DNA of 64,000 nt from Populus alba (taxonomy: Eukaryota > Streptophyta > Magnoliopsida > Malpighiales > Salicaceae): contig NC_133284.1 in assembly GCF_005239225.2 (NCBI RefSeq), forward strand, positions 34,858,758 through 34,922,757, given 5' to 3'. Position 1 is the stretch's first letter, and each line of letters opens with the position of its first letter. Both the position numbers and the translations under genes were made by a program. This document shows positions 1 through 8,934 of the stretch, piece by piece. A model generated the notes under the pieces. It searched no databases. It saw only the letters and a program-made list of their open reading frames with translations, and was not told the DNA's origin.

Positions 1-71
1 GTAATTTATTTATATGAATAAGATTGTCTTCCACCATGTTTCCCTTTTCTCATTCAAATATATTTCTAACA
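1..71 (+). repeat. 5' LTR, last 71 bases
   Basis: This is the 3' end of the 5' LTR. It aligns with 928-998 and ends in TTCTAACA directly before the primer binding site. Confidence 0.75.
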
Positions 72-83
72 TGGAATCGAAGC
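72..83 (+). other. Primer binding site (tRNA-Met type)
   Basis: TGGAATCGAAGC directly follows the LTR. It differs at a few positions from the usual plant TGGTATCAGAGC. Confidence 0.65.
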
Positions 84-751
84 TAGTTTGATATAGTGAG
101 CTTCTAAAAGGACTAGAGTGTGAAATCTCAAAATAAATGGATGGAGAAGTAACGTCAAAAAAAAAAAAAAATAGATGTGCAAAATGATAGCTTTTAATAA
201 AATAAGTGAGGTCTTGCATAAAAAAAGATTACAAAAAAGAAGACTAAGAAAAAGGCTTAGTGCAAATTAACAACTTCTTGCACAAGAGATGAGATGTGAT
301 ACAAGAGCAACCACACATGAAAAAGAGAAAAAGAAGAACTCTTCCTACAAGAGATGAGAAATGGCCAGAGAGCCATGATAAGAAGAAGACAACAACTTGA
401 AGAAAAGAAGTGATCACTTGAAGAGCCAAATATTAAAAAGAGATGTTTGGCTAAAAATTAAATTGTGGCAACAACCACAAGAGGATAAAAATGGCTAAGA
501 ATAGCCATTTCAGACAAAGACAATAATTGAAGAAAAACAATTTAAGGATATGGCAATGGAATGCCATTAGCTAGCCATGATGAAAGGAGTGGGTAAGACA
601 AAGATGCAAAATAAATTTTCCCAAAATGAAGATGGAAGTTAATTCCAAAAACAATTATGAATTAGTGTGATAGTAAAAAAAAAATAAAAAAAAATATTAA
701 AAGTTATCATAAGACCTCTATCACATAAAAAATTGTGACACTTTCAAAATT

Positions 752-760
752 AAAGGGGCG
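752..760 (+). other. Polypurine tract
   Basis: AAAGGGGCG immediately precedes the 3' LTR start at 761, where plus-strand DNA synthesis would be primed. Confidence 0.6.
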
Positions 761-998
761 TGTTAGAATTAATTTTGAAGTCTATATTCAAAGTGTTTTT
801 TAGTTCATGCATGTAACTATTAAAGATGTATTTATTTTTGAAGTCTCTTAAATTAATCCTAGACTAGTATAAATAGATGTTTGGAGTCTTATAAGTTGAA
901 GTCCAAGTCTATTAAGACTTGTCAAAAATAATATATTTATACAAATATGATTGTGTTTCACCATGTTTTCTTTTTCTCCTTCAAATATATTTCTAACA
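761..998 (+). repeat. 3' LTR (238 bp)
   Basis: The repeat starts TGTTAGAA and ends TTCTAACA. Its last 71 bases match the start of the window. It has no coding content. Confidence 0.8.
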
Positions 999-1515
999 GC
1001 ACACTCAACATAAGTTTCTTTAGATTCCAAACTCTCTTAGCTACCAAAAAATTCAATTTACTGACTTGGATTTCAACAAAGCTTATTAATCATTCCATCA
1101 TGGCATTTGTTAAGCTAAACCTTTTGTTCAAACCATGTCCCCATTTAGCAGAATCAATTTCAGACAACCCAATATATATATATATATATATAATTTGAAA
1201 ATATTGGAGTTTCTTGAGACAAGACCCCTGGTTGAGGTTACAAAATGCTGCTGCCATTGTTGCTATCTATTAACGGACTATATTTTCTAAACTGATCATC
1301 TACAAGTAGGAAGGAAGAGAGTAAACATTCAGTTCAACATCCAATCATGAGCGCCTTTTGCAGGTGATGATATAAACAAAACTAAAAGAAAAGAAAAGGA
1401 GAAAAAAACCTTGAAGAAAGGAAACCCTTTTGCACATGCATGTCTCAGACTCTGTCTGTCTTTGTTCTAAGAAGAGATGAGAGAAGGCAAGTGCAGCCCC
1501 TCTTGACAAGAAGGC
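999..1515. other. Non-coding flank between two LTR elements
   Basis: I see no gene. The stretch contains a short (TA)n run near 1172-1190. It is continuous with 6979 onward once the chromovirus and one target duplication are removed. Confidence 0.6.
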
Positions 1516-1520
1516 AACTG

Positions 1521-1933
1521 TGTTACGGGTGAAACAAGTAATGAACCAATTTGTATAGGATGTTGCAGAACAGGTTTCAGTGTATTCTCAAAAGCTGTAG
1601 AATGGGTGCAGTCAGTGTTACTGCTCAGCCATGGAGGAGGAAGATGATAAAGGATAGGAAAAGGCGTGTTGAGGGAGTTCCTTAATTTCAGGAATTCAGT
1701 CCTATTTCATTGTATTTTCTGCCCCTTTCATGCAGATTGTTACATTCCTTTATATTGTTGGTAACGGTTCCCTTTCTGTAACAGAATGGTTTCCTTAACA
1801 AAACGATGCGTATTGACTTAACTAAACAGTGATTATTAATATAAATGAAACGATGCGTTTAAGTAATTGGTGCTGCCGCTTATTTTTTATTAAAGCCCGC
1901 CATTTTCTTCTTCCTTGTCTTCAGCTTGTAACA
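1521..1933 (-). repeat. 3' LTR of chromovirus (413 bp)
   Basis: The repeat has TG...CA ends and matches 6561-6973 except at four bases. The last codons of the pol frame and its stop (at 1890) lie inside this LTR. Confidence 0.95.
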
Positions 1934-4900
1934 ATTGCTTCCCCTCGAAACCAACCTTGTCCTCAAGGTTGAATTGTGGAAATCTGAGCTTTAATTCTTC
2001 ATTAGCCTCCCAAGTTGCATCTGCAGGAGGTAGTCCCTCCCAGTGAATTAAGACTTGGGTGATCGCCTGATTGTTCTGCCGAATCATTCGTCTGTCCAAT
2101 ATAGCCTGGGGCTGTAAAACTGGTTCCTGACCCTGAATAGGCAAGGATGGTTGCACTGCCCGATTACCCACATGCCTTTTGAGCTGGGAGACATGGAATA
2201 CGGGGTGAATCATGGATGTGGAGGGCAATTCGAGCTTGTAAGCCACTGCCCCTACTTTGGCAATTATCTGGTATGGCCCGTAATACTTAGCTGCTAATTT
2301 TTGAGATGCTCTGAATGATGTGGACTGTTGTCTGTATGGTTGAAGTTTGAGATAAACATAATCCTGAACTTCAAAACTGCGATCACTTCTTTTTCTATTT
2401 GCAATCGTAGTCATTCTGTTCTGTGCGAGTTGAAGGTGTGCCCTGACTTGTTGAATTACTGCTTCCTTAGTTGTTAGATAGTCATCCACTGAAGCCACTG
2501 CTGAGTCTTTAGAGAAGTAGGGAATGTGTATGGGAGGAGGGAACCTGTATAATACTTCGTATGGTGTCATCTTGGTGGCTGAATGGTAGTTGGTATTATA
2601 CCACCATTCAGCTAAAGGCAGCCACTTTGCCCACTGATTTGGACGCTCCCCAGTCATGCACCGTAGATAATGTTCAATGCATTTATTTACCACTTCAGTC
2701 TGGCCGTCTGTTTGCGGGTGATAGGCTGTAGAATGATGTAGATTGACCCCTTGGTTGCTGAACAATTCTCTCCAGAATCTGCTAATGAACACTGGGTCTC
2801 GGTCACTGGTAATTGTGGCTGGTGTCCCATGCAATTTATAGATATTATCCATGAATGCTCTAGCAATTGTGGGTGCTGTATAGGGATGGCTGATGGCCAC
2901 ACAATGAGCATACTTACTAAAACGGTCCACAACGACCATGATCACATCTTTGCCTTCTGACTTGGGTAGCCCTTCCACAAAATCCATGCTAATATCAATG
3001 AAGGGAGCAATAGGAATAGGCAATGGCTGGAGAAGACCAGGGCTGGCCACATTCTCGTGCTTGTTCCTCTGGCAAACAACACATTCTCGCACATGCTGCC
3101 TAACATGTTTTTGTTGCCCCTTCCAGTAGAATAAGTTGCTTAGGGTCTTAGAAGTCACCGTCATGCCTGAATGGCCCCCCACAGCTGAGTTGTGAAACAT
3201 GGAGATAATCTGACTTCTTAATGCCCTGTTGTTGCCCACGACCACCTTTCCTTTTCTATTTAAATGGTCATGAACCCAAATGTAGTGTGGATGAGAAGTC
3301 TTAGAACGTTGGAGATCCTTGAGAATAGTCTGGATAATTGGATCAGTATCATAAGAACTTCTGACCTCCTCCATCAATGTTGTAGATATAGTGGATGTAG
3401 TTAAAGCAAAGAGCTCATGACTGGGAATCCTTGATAAGGCATCAGCTGGCACATTTTCTCGTCCCTGTTTGTATTCTATGTCATAGTCATATCCTAGTAG
3501 CTTGACTACCCATAGGTGTTGAGCTGGAGTGGTCATTTTTTGGTGAAGAAGATATTTGAGGCTGATGTGGTCGGTGCGGATATGGAAATGCCTGCCCCAT
3601 AAGTAATGCTTCCACTTAGTCACAGCATGTAAGATGGCGAGCATTTCTCTTTCATAGACTGAGAGGATTTGTTGTTTTGGACCCAATGACTTGCTGATGA
3701 ACGCGATGGGGTGGCCTTCTTGTAGCAATATGGCCCCTATACCTGTCAAGGAAGCGTCAGTCTCAACCACGAATGCCTTTGAAAAATCAGGTAGTGCCAA
3801 CACAGGAGCACTGGTCATCAAGCCTTTCAGCTGGTTGAATGCCTTAGAAGCTTCTTCATTCCACCCTTTAGCATCCTTCCTGAGCAGTAAGGTTAAGGGT
3901 TTACTGATGCTTCCATACCCCTTAACAAACCTGCGATAATACCCCGTTAGTCCTAGAAAACCCCTCAGCTGTTTCAAGTTTTGAGGTATAGGCCAGTCCA
4001 CAATGGCTCGGATTTTTAGAGGATCTGTCGCCACACCCTGGTCAGTAATGATGTGTCCTAAGTATTCCACCTGTGTATGACAGAAAAAACATTTGGTAGC
4101 TCTGGCCACCAAGTGATGTGTTCGCAAGAGATCCAACACTACCTCCAGGTGCACATAATGGTCCCTCAAAGTCCTGCTGTAGACAAGGATGTCATCAAAG
4201 AATACCAGAATGAACTTACGCAAGTGTTGCCTGAAAATTTCATTCATAAGGCTCTGAAAAGTCGCGGGAGCATTGGTTAAACCGAAAGGCATAACCAAGA
4301 ATTCATAATGCCCACTGTGAGTCCGAAATACAGTCTTGAACTCTTCCCCTGCAGCCATACGAATTTGATGATATCCTGACTTCAGGTCAATTTTGGAGAA
4401 GATAGTAGCTCCTACCAATTCCTCCAGCAATTCCTCAATCATGGGAATGGGGTATTTGTCCTTGATAGTGAGCTGATTCAAGGCTCGATAGTCCACACAC
4501 AATCTCCATGTAGAGTCCTTTTTCTTCACTAGAATAACTGGAGATGCAAAGGGGCTGTTGCTAGTGCGAATGATGCCTGTCTCAAGCATGTCTGTCACCA
4601 TCTTCTCTAAACAGTCCTTCTGCAGCCCCGAATACCTGTAGGGTCGAAGATTCACTGCTTCACTTCCTGACTTGAGAGGAATTTTGTGGTCATGATCTCT
4701 CACGGTTGGGAGGCCCTTAGGTTCTTGGAACACATCCTGGTAGGACTCCAGTAAACCTTGTAAAATTGCATCTGAAATACCTTGAAACTGTGGCTTAGGA
4801 TATTTGCAATTTTCTTCTAACTCCATGAACTGTAAGCTGTAAAGTAAATAGTCCTCTCCTGGTGGATGATTTTTGACTAATGCACTTAACTGCTTGAGTT

Positions 4901-6098
4901 CAATGCTTTGAAATTTGGGTGGGTTTTCTCCTTTCAACAGAACTCTTTGTCCTTGCCAGTCAAAGGACATCCATAGATGTTTATAATTGCACAAAATATC
5001 GCCCAACAGAGACAGCCATTGGATCCCTAATACCATCTCACAATTGCTGAGGTCGATGATGAAAACATCTGCCTGGAAGCTTATACCCTGCATTTTCCAT
5101 CGGAGGCCTTTGCACATGAACTTACAAACCATTTTATCACCATTAGCAGCCTGGACAGTCATTGGCTTGATGGGAGTTAACTGAAATTGTAACTTATTGA
5201 CTATAGTGGTATTTAAAAAATTATGAGTGCTACCCGAATCAATAAGAATGCACACATTAGTTTTGACCATTTTTCCATTGACTTTCATTGTATTGAGACC
5301 CACGGTTCCTTCCAAAGCATCTAAGGAAATGTGGGGAGTGACCTCTCTGCTACTGACTTCTTCTTCTATGACTTCGTCTTCTGGTAATCCTTCTTCCTCT
5401 TCTAATACACTCAGAGAGTATACCTTTTTGTTGCGACATCTATGCCCTGGTACAAATTTGTCGTCACACCAGAAGCACAGACCCTTCAACCTTCGGTCCT
5501 CAAACTCTTGGTTTTTGATGAACTTGGTGGGTCTGCTGGGGTTTGAATAGTTGCTATGGTTGGAATGAGCTGTCCATGAGGCTGGTTGTGGTTTTGACAC
5601 ATTAGTTTGAGAGTTCACAGGGTTCTTTGTGGTTTGTATGGGCTGAATAAGAGGATTGCTCACAGTAGGATTAGTGTATAGGCTAGTAACTTTACGGATG
5701 TAGCTGGGAGATTTTCTATGCGTTAGGGTGTTAGCTTGCAATCGGGATAGATTGTATGCATGCTTAAGGGTTTTTGGCTCGAACATTTTGACAGTATTTT
5801 TGATTTCCAGGTCTATTCCCCCTAAGAATATTACTAGTGCCTGTTTCTCATTAACCTCAGCTTTGTTCCACAGTATATCGAAATCTTGGATATATTCTTC
5901 TAGGTCTCCACTTTGCTTTAGTTCCATCAATTCCTCCAAAGGATCCTGCCTCTCCCCAAAACGATAACAAATAGCTTCTACATAGTCTTCCCAAGATGTT
6001 TTTTGATCTCCCAGGCTCCTGAGGAAGTTTTGATGCCAGTATAATGCTACCCCATCCAGGTAATAAGAAGCTATTTGCAATTTTTCATCATCGGCCAC
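1890..6098 (-). CDS. Chromovirus Gag C-terminal part plus Pol polyprotein (1402 codons)
   Basis: This is a single open frame. Retrotransposon-gag sequence fills roughly residues 1-200. A zinc knuckle of the form CFWC...GHRC lies near 208-221, and an aspartic protease with LIDSGSTHNF near 285-294. Reverse transcriptase spans about 500-720 with the catalytic FFDD near 633-636. RNase H contains VETDAS near 778-783. The integrase has an HHCC zinc region (C-x2-C near 1006-1009) and a DDE core (MDF near 1038, SDRD near 1098, DGQTE near 1136). A chromodomain-like end contains IHWEGLPPADATWE. All expected catalytic motifs are present. The first Met here is probably not the true start: the frame continues upstream through a TGA at 6135-6137 into a further gag segment in the same frame. 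The C-terminus runs into the 3' LTR. Confidence 0.93.
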   Translation of the reverse strand: MADDEKLQIASYYLDGVALYWHQNFLRSLGDQKTSWEDYVEAICYRFGERQDPLEELMELKQSGDLEEYIQDFDILWNKAEVNEKQALVIFLGGIDLEIKNTVKMFEPKTLKHAYNLSRLQANTLTHRKSPSYIRKVTSLYTNPTVSNPLIQPIQTTKNPVNSQTNVSKPQPASWTAHSNHSNYSNPSRPTKFIKNQEFEDRRLKGLCFWCDDKFVPGHRCRNKKVYSLSVLEEEEGLPEDEVIEEEVSSREVTPHISLDALEGTVGLNTMKVNGKMVKTNVCILIDSGSTHNFLNTTIVNKLQFQLTPIKPMTVQAANGDKMVCKFMCKGLRWKMQGISFQADVFIIDLSNCEMVLGIQWLSLLGDILCNYKHLWMSFDWQGQRVLLKGENPPKFQSIELKQLSALVKNHPPGEDYLLYSLQFMELEENCKYPKPQFQGISDAILQGLLESYQDVFQEPKGLPTVRDHDHKIPLKSGSEAVNLRPYRYSGLQKDCLEKMVTDMLETGIIRTSNSPFASPVILVKKKDSTWRLCVDYRALNQLTIKDKYPIPMIEELLEELVGATIFSKIDLKSGYHQIRMAAGEEFKTVFRTHSGHYEFLVMPFGLTNAPATFQSLMNEIFRQHLRKFILVFFDDILVYSRTLRDHYVHLEVVLDLLRTHHLVARATKCFFCHTQVEYLGHIITDQGVATDPLKIRAIVDWPIPQNLKQLRGFLGLTGYYRRFVKGYGSISKPLTLLLRKDAKGWNEEASKAFNQLKGLMTSAPVLALPDFSKAFVVETDASLTGIGAILLQEGHPIAFISKSLGPKQQILSVYEREMLAILHAVTKWKHYLWGRHFHIRTDHISLKYLLHQKMTTPAQHLWVVKLLGYDYDIEYKQGRENVPADALSRIPSHELFALTTSTISTTLMEEVRSSYDTDPIIQTILKDLQRSKTSHPHYIWVHDHLNRKGKVVVGNNRALRSQIISMFHNSAVGGHSGMTVTSKTLSNLFYWKGQQKHVRQHVRECVVCQRNKHENVASPGLLQPLPIPIAPFIDISMDFVEGLPKSEGKDVIMVVVDRFSKYAHCVAISHPYTAPTIARAFMDNIYKLHGTPATITSDRDPVFISRFWRELFSNQGVNLHHSTAYHPQTDGQTEVVNKCIEHYLRCMTGERPNQWAKWLPLAEWWYNTNYHSATKMTPYEVLYRFPPPIHIPYFSKDSAVASVDDYLTTKEAVIQQVRAHLQLAQNRMTTIANRKRSDRSFEVQDYVYLKLQPYRQQSTSFRASQKLAAKYYGPYQIIAKVGAVAYKLELPSTSMIHPVFHVSQLKRHVGNRAVQPSLPIQGQEPVLQPQAILDRRMIRQNNQAITQVLIHWEGLPPADATWEANEELKLRFPQFNLEDKVGFEGKQLLQAEDKEEENGGL
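1934..1946 (-). other. Polypurine tract of chromovirus
   Basis: Read on the minus strand, GAGGGGAAGCAAT directly precedes the 3' LTR. Confidence 0.65.
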
Positions 6099-6134
6099 TT
6101 CTTCAATTTCGAAATATTGAGTACATTTAAACAG

Positions 6135-6524
6135 TCACTTATGTACGTCCCCCCCATTGAATGTTGGAAAGAAATGTTTGGGTTTGTGTACCTTGTAAGT
6201 AGCAGCCTTGTCCTCCTTTATTTCCTTGTTTCGCATCTCCACTCTGTCTGGATGTAATTGTGGTCTTTCCCTGTTACTACTTGAGCTACCTGTAGCTTGA
6301 GAAAGCTTTTGCAGGGTGAACTCTAGTTGTTGTGCCATGGTGCCCATCATATTCCTGATGTCATGAATCTGGCCACCTTGATTCTCGATGGTCTGATCTA
6401 ACTTCAGTGATTGCCCCTTAAACATGTCAATCAGCAGCTCATACTTCTGAGCATGGTCTTGGGACACTGCTGCGAGGGACTCTTCAATGCGTTTAAGATC
6501 AGTTGATCTGGTCTCCGGAGGCAT
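6135..6524 (-). CDS. Chromovirus Gag N-terminal segment, cut by an in-frame TGA
   Basis: The segment starts at an ATG 23 bases after the primer binding site (MPPETRSTDLKRIEES) and is in the same reading frame as the following pol ORF. It ends at TGA 6135-6137, exactly where related Gag proteins usually have a tryptophan (after a FNGGD-type motif and before LFKC). A TGG-to-TGA transition explains this best. The segment contains a predicted helical, Gln/Lys-rich N-terminal region typical of plant gypsy Gag. With this stop only a 129-residue peptide would be made unless it is read through. Confidence 0.88.
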   Translation of the reverse strand: MPPETRSTDLKRIEESLAAVSQDHAQKYELLIDMFKGQSLKLDQTIENQGGQIHDIRNMMGTMAQQLEFTLQKLSQATGSSSSNRERPQLHPDRVEMRNKEIKEDKAATYKVHKPKHFFPTFNGGDVHK

Positions 6525-6546
6525 GATGGAAATCCGTGGATTGTTA

Positions 6547-6558
6547 GCTCTGATACCA
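6547..6558 (-). other. Primer binding site of chromovirus (tRNA-Met)
   Basis: On the minus strand TGGTATCAGAGC follows two bases after the 5' LTR end. This is the usual initiator-tRNA-Met complement. Confidence 0.88.
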
Positions 6559-6560
6559 GT

Positions 6561-6973
6561 TGTTACGGGTGAAACAAGTAATGAACCAATTTGTATAGGA
6601 TGCTGCAGAACAGGTTTCAGTGTATTCTCAAAAGCTGTAGAATGGGTGCAGTCAGTGTTACTGCTCAGCCATGGAGGAGGAAAATGATAAAGGATAGGAA
6701 AAGGCGTGTTGAGGGAGTTCCTTAATTTCAGGAATTCAGTCCTATTTCATTGTATTTTCTGCCCCTTTCATGCAGACTGTTACATTCCTTTATATTGTTG
6801 GTAACGGTTCCCTTTCTGTAACAGAATGGTTTCCTTAACAAAACGATGCGTATTGACTTAACTAAACAGTGATTATTAATATAAATGAAACGATGCGTTT
6901 AAGTAATTGGTGCTGCCGCTTATTTTTGATTAAAGCCCGCCATTTTCTTCTTCCTTGTCTTCAGCTTGTAACA
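6561..6973 (-). repeat. 5' LTR of chromovirus (413 bp)
   Basis: The repeat matches 1521-1933 with four differences and is followed by target duplication AACTG at 6974-6978. Confidence 0.95.
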
Positions 6974-6978
6974 AACTG

Positions 6979-7429
6979 CAGTAGCTAACGGACAGGAGTA
7001 AAGCTTCTCTCCTTGCAAAATCATGTCTTGGCTAATTGAGGGACCAATGAAATCTTAACATGTAAGCTTAAGGATCAAGATTTGGTGTCAGTTGCCAAGA
7101 TCGTCCTACCAATCTTTAAGCTGAAATTGGGCTATGGTTGCTGGTTTGTGTTCGGCCCTGCCTGACCTTGAAGGAATTTTGGGCTCAATTGAGCGGCTAG
7201 GGTTCATTGCTTGTTTTCGGTTTTAAAGTCTGCTTGGTAATTAGGAAGTTGTTGTTTTTAAAAATATATTTTTTGTTTAGAAACATATTGAAAAAATATA
7301 TTTTTTTATTGTTTAAAATTTATTTTAACATCATTATAATGATATGAAAATACTCAAAAAAATTAATTTAAAATAAAACAATAAAATAATTTTAATTTTT
7401 TTTAAAATGATTTTAAAACACATAAACAA
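6979..7429. other. Non-coding flank right of chromovirus
   Basis: No ORF or RNA gene is recognised. The first 230 bases are more GC-rich; after about 7250 the sequence turns into AT-rich DNA leading into the duplicated block. Confidence 0.5.
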
Positions 7430-8642
7430 ATAGATTCTTAATATCTTGGCTTTGGATTGAATGGGGAGATTGATATGTTTGGTGGATGGTCAGTAAAATA
7501 AAAGTAGTAATAATATTTTTTTAATTTAATGACAGATTTATTTTCTAATATTACTCTACTAGCAAATAAAGATGATTTTTATTTTACACTGTAGATTTTT
7601 TTTAATATATCACCAATTTTATCTCCAGCTAGTACTTCAAATGTTATAGAAAATATTATGATGACTAAATATATTGATTGATATTAATAGAAATAAAAGA
7701 ATTCCTAACATTCAAAATATATAAAATTAATTTAAATTTAAAATAAAATCATTATTGAAGTGCAAAAAGTTTGAAATTCAAAGAATTTTATTTTCTTGAG
7801 TTGAGACTTTTTATACTTTGGTCATCCTTAATTTGATCCTTTGTCCTTCAAGTTGCATTTTGTGCAAATTTCAAAGTAATACTTTTAGAAAAATAATTAT
7901 TAAAAGTTATGTAAAATATAGTTTCTAAGTACATATATTTTTTTTAGAATAAGTTCTTAAGTATATATGGTGATAAATTAAAGGATGAATTACTAGTGGA
8001 AAGATATATAAAAATTGAAATTGGTAGTATTAGTAATGATAGGAAACAAAAACAAATATAGTTAAAGGTACTTGGTAACCCTTTAATAATCACTATCCCA
8101 AAGAATAAATTTTATAAAGCTATTTTTATTCAAATATAGTTTTTTAAGTGAATAAAAAAAATAGTTACCAAACTTGATTCAAAGATTAATTTTAAAACAA
8201 TTATGGGTTATTGGTTACTAAATTAACTCAGGTTAATTATTTTTATTAAAACAATAACATTTTGTTTTTTCTTTAACTATTTATAAGATATTAATCTAAT
8301 CGGTTTTGATTATGGTAACTGAATCATGAAAAATTCATCTAGATAAACAAGAGTTTTGTTGTGCCAATATATTATCCTACTCAACTAAAACTTCATCCAG
8401 TAAATCATGATTTGAATTTTAAATTTTTCAAATCAATCTACAAGATCAAATATGTTTAATAGCTATGATAAAAATCCAACGACATTGTGTAGCATATGCT
8501 TGCTTGTCTGATTTTATATTGCCTAGTTTTCATTTGCCAAAGATTTCCTTGTGTTTTTTTTTCTTTTCTTTTATTATAGTGGCGGGCCTTGTTCTTGCTA
8601 GATTTTATGATGAACCATCTTATATCTCTCTCAAACTACATC

Positions 8643-8666
8643 TGCTGACACCGAATGGTGTTAGCA
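8643..8666 (+). other. Short perfect-type hairpin conserved in both duplication copies
   Basis: Arms TGCTGACACC (8643-8652) and GGTGTTAGCA (8657-8666) pair over 10 bases with one G-U, around a GAAT loop. The sequence recurs unchanged at 24898-24921, within the best-conserved stretch of the duplication. No function is known to me. Confidence 0.5.
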
Positions 8667-8820
8667 AATCCCAAGCTGTGGGAATAGGAAACTGACAAAG
8701 CTAGCATGGGCTTGCTGCGAGGGTTTTTTGTCTTTTTTTCTTCTTTTTTTCATCGCTGTGTTTATAAACACATCATTTCTTTCTAATTTGATTGTTGCTT
8801 TCCATTTTGCTTTTTTGCTG

Positions 8821-8890
8821 CAGAAAATATCTCTGTGGTAGGATGGAGACTGATCTAGAAACTAACGTTTCTGTTGAAAATCTTACACAC
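8821..8890 (+). other. Exon-like fragment after a T-rich tract, copy 1
   Basis: A T-rich stretch ends in TTTGCTGCAG (a good plant 3' splice site). It is followed by a short leader and an ATG at 8843 opening METDLETNVSVENL, after which the frame runs into a CA microsatellite. The same arrangement sits at 25074-25140. It could be the broken-off first coding exon of a gene or chance. I do not recognise the peptide. Confidence 0.3.
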
Positions 8891-8934
8891 ACACACCAGA
8901 TGGCATAATCACGCTCTGCCATGGATTTATAAAA

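Larger units (their letters stand above)
1..998 (+). mobile_element. Small non-autonomous LTR retrotransposon (TRIM/LARD-like), left end cut by window
   Basis: Bases 1-71 match the end of the repeat at 761-998 (about 10 mismatches over 71, roughly 86%), so they are the tail of a 5' LTR whose start lies outside the window. The LTR ends share the inverted terminus TGTTAGAA / TTCTAACA. A primer binding site resembling initiator tRNA-Met (TGGAATCGAAGC) follows base 71, and a purine-rich tract (AAAGGGGCG) precedes the 3' LTR. The 690-base interior has no meaningful ORF, so the element must depend on another element's proteins. The plus-strand orientation follows from the PBS and PPT positions. The LTR divergence points to an old insertion. 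The target duplication cannot be checked because the left flank is missing. Confidence 0.8.
1521..6973 (-). mobile_element. Complete Ty3/gypsy chromovirus, nearly intact and young
   Basis: The two 413-bp LTRs (1521-1933 and 6561-6973) begin TGTTAC and end GTAACA. They differ at four positions only (1563/6603, 1643/6683, 1737/6777, 1888/1888+5040), three of them transitions. The flanks carry the 5-bp target duplication AACTG at 1516-1520 and 6974-6978. On the minus strand a tRNA-Met PBS follows the right LTR and a purine tract precedes the left LTR. The interior encodes one gag-pol frame with a C-terminal chromodomain, which marks the chromovirus branch. The compact 5.45-kb size suggests the Reina group, but that is tentative. 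Four differences in 413 bases give about 1% divergence, so insertion within roughly the last half million years if a plant LTR rate near 1.3e-8 per site per year applies. Confidence 0.95.

Noticed and set aside
2687..5967. Plus- and minus-strand ORFs of 60-110 codons within the chromovirus
   Set aside because: They overlap the 1402-codon pol frame in other frames and carry no similarity.
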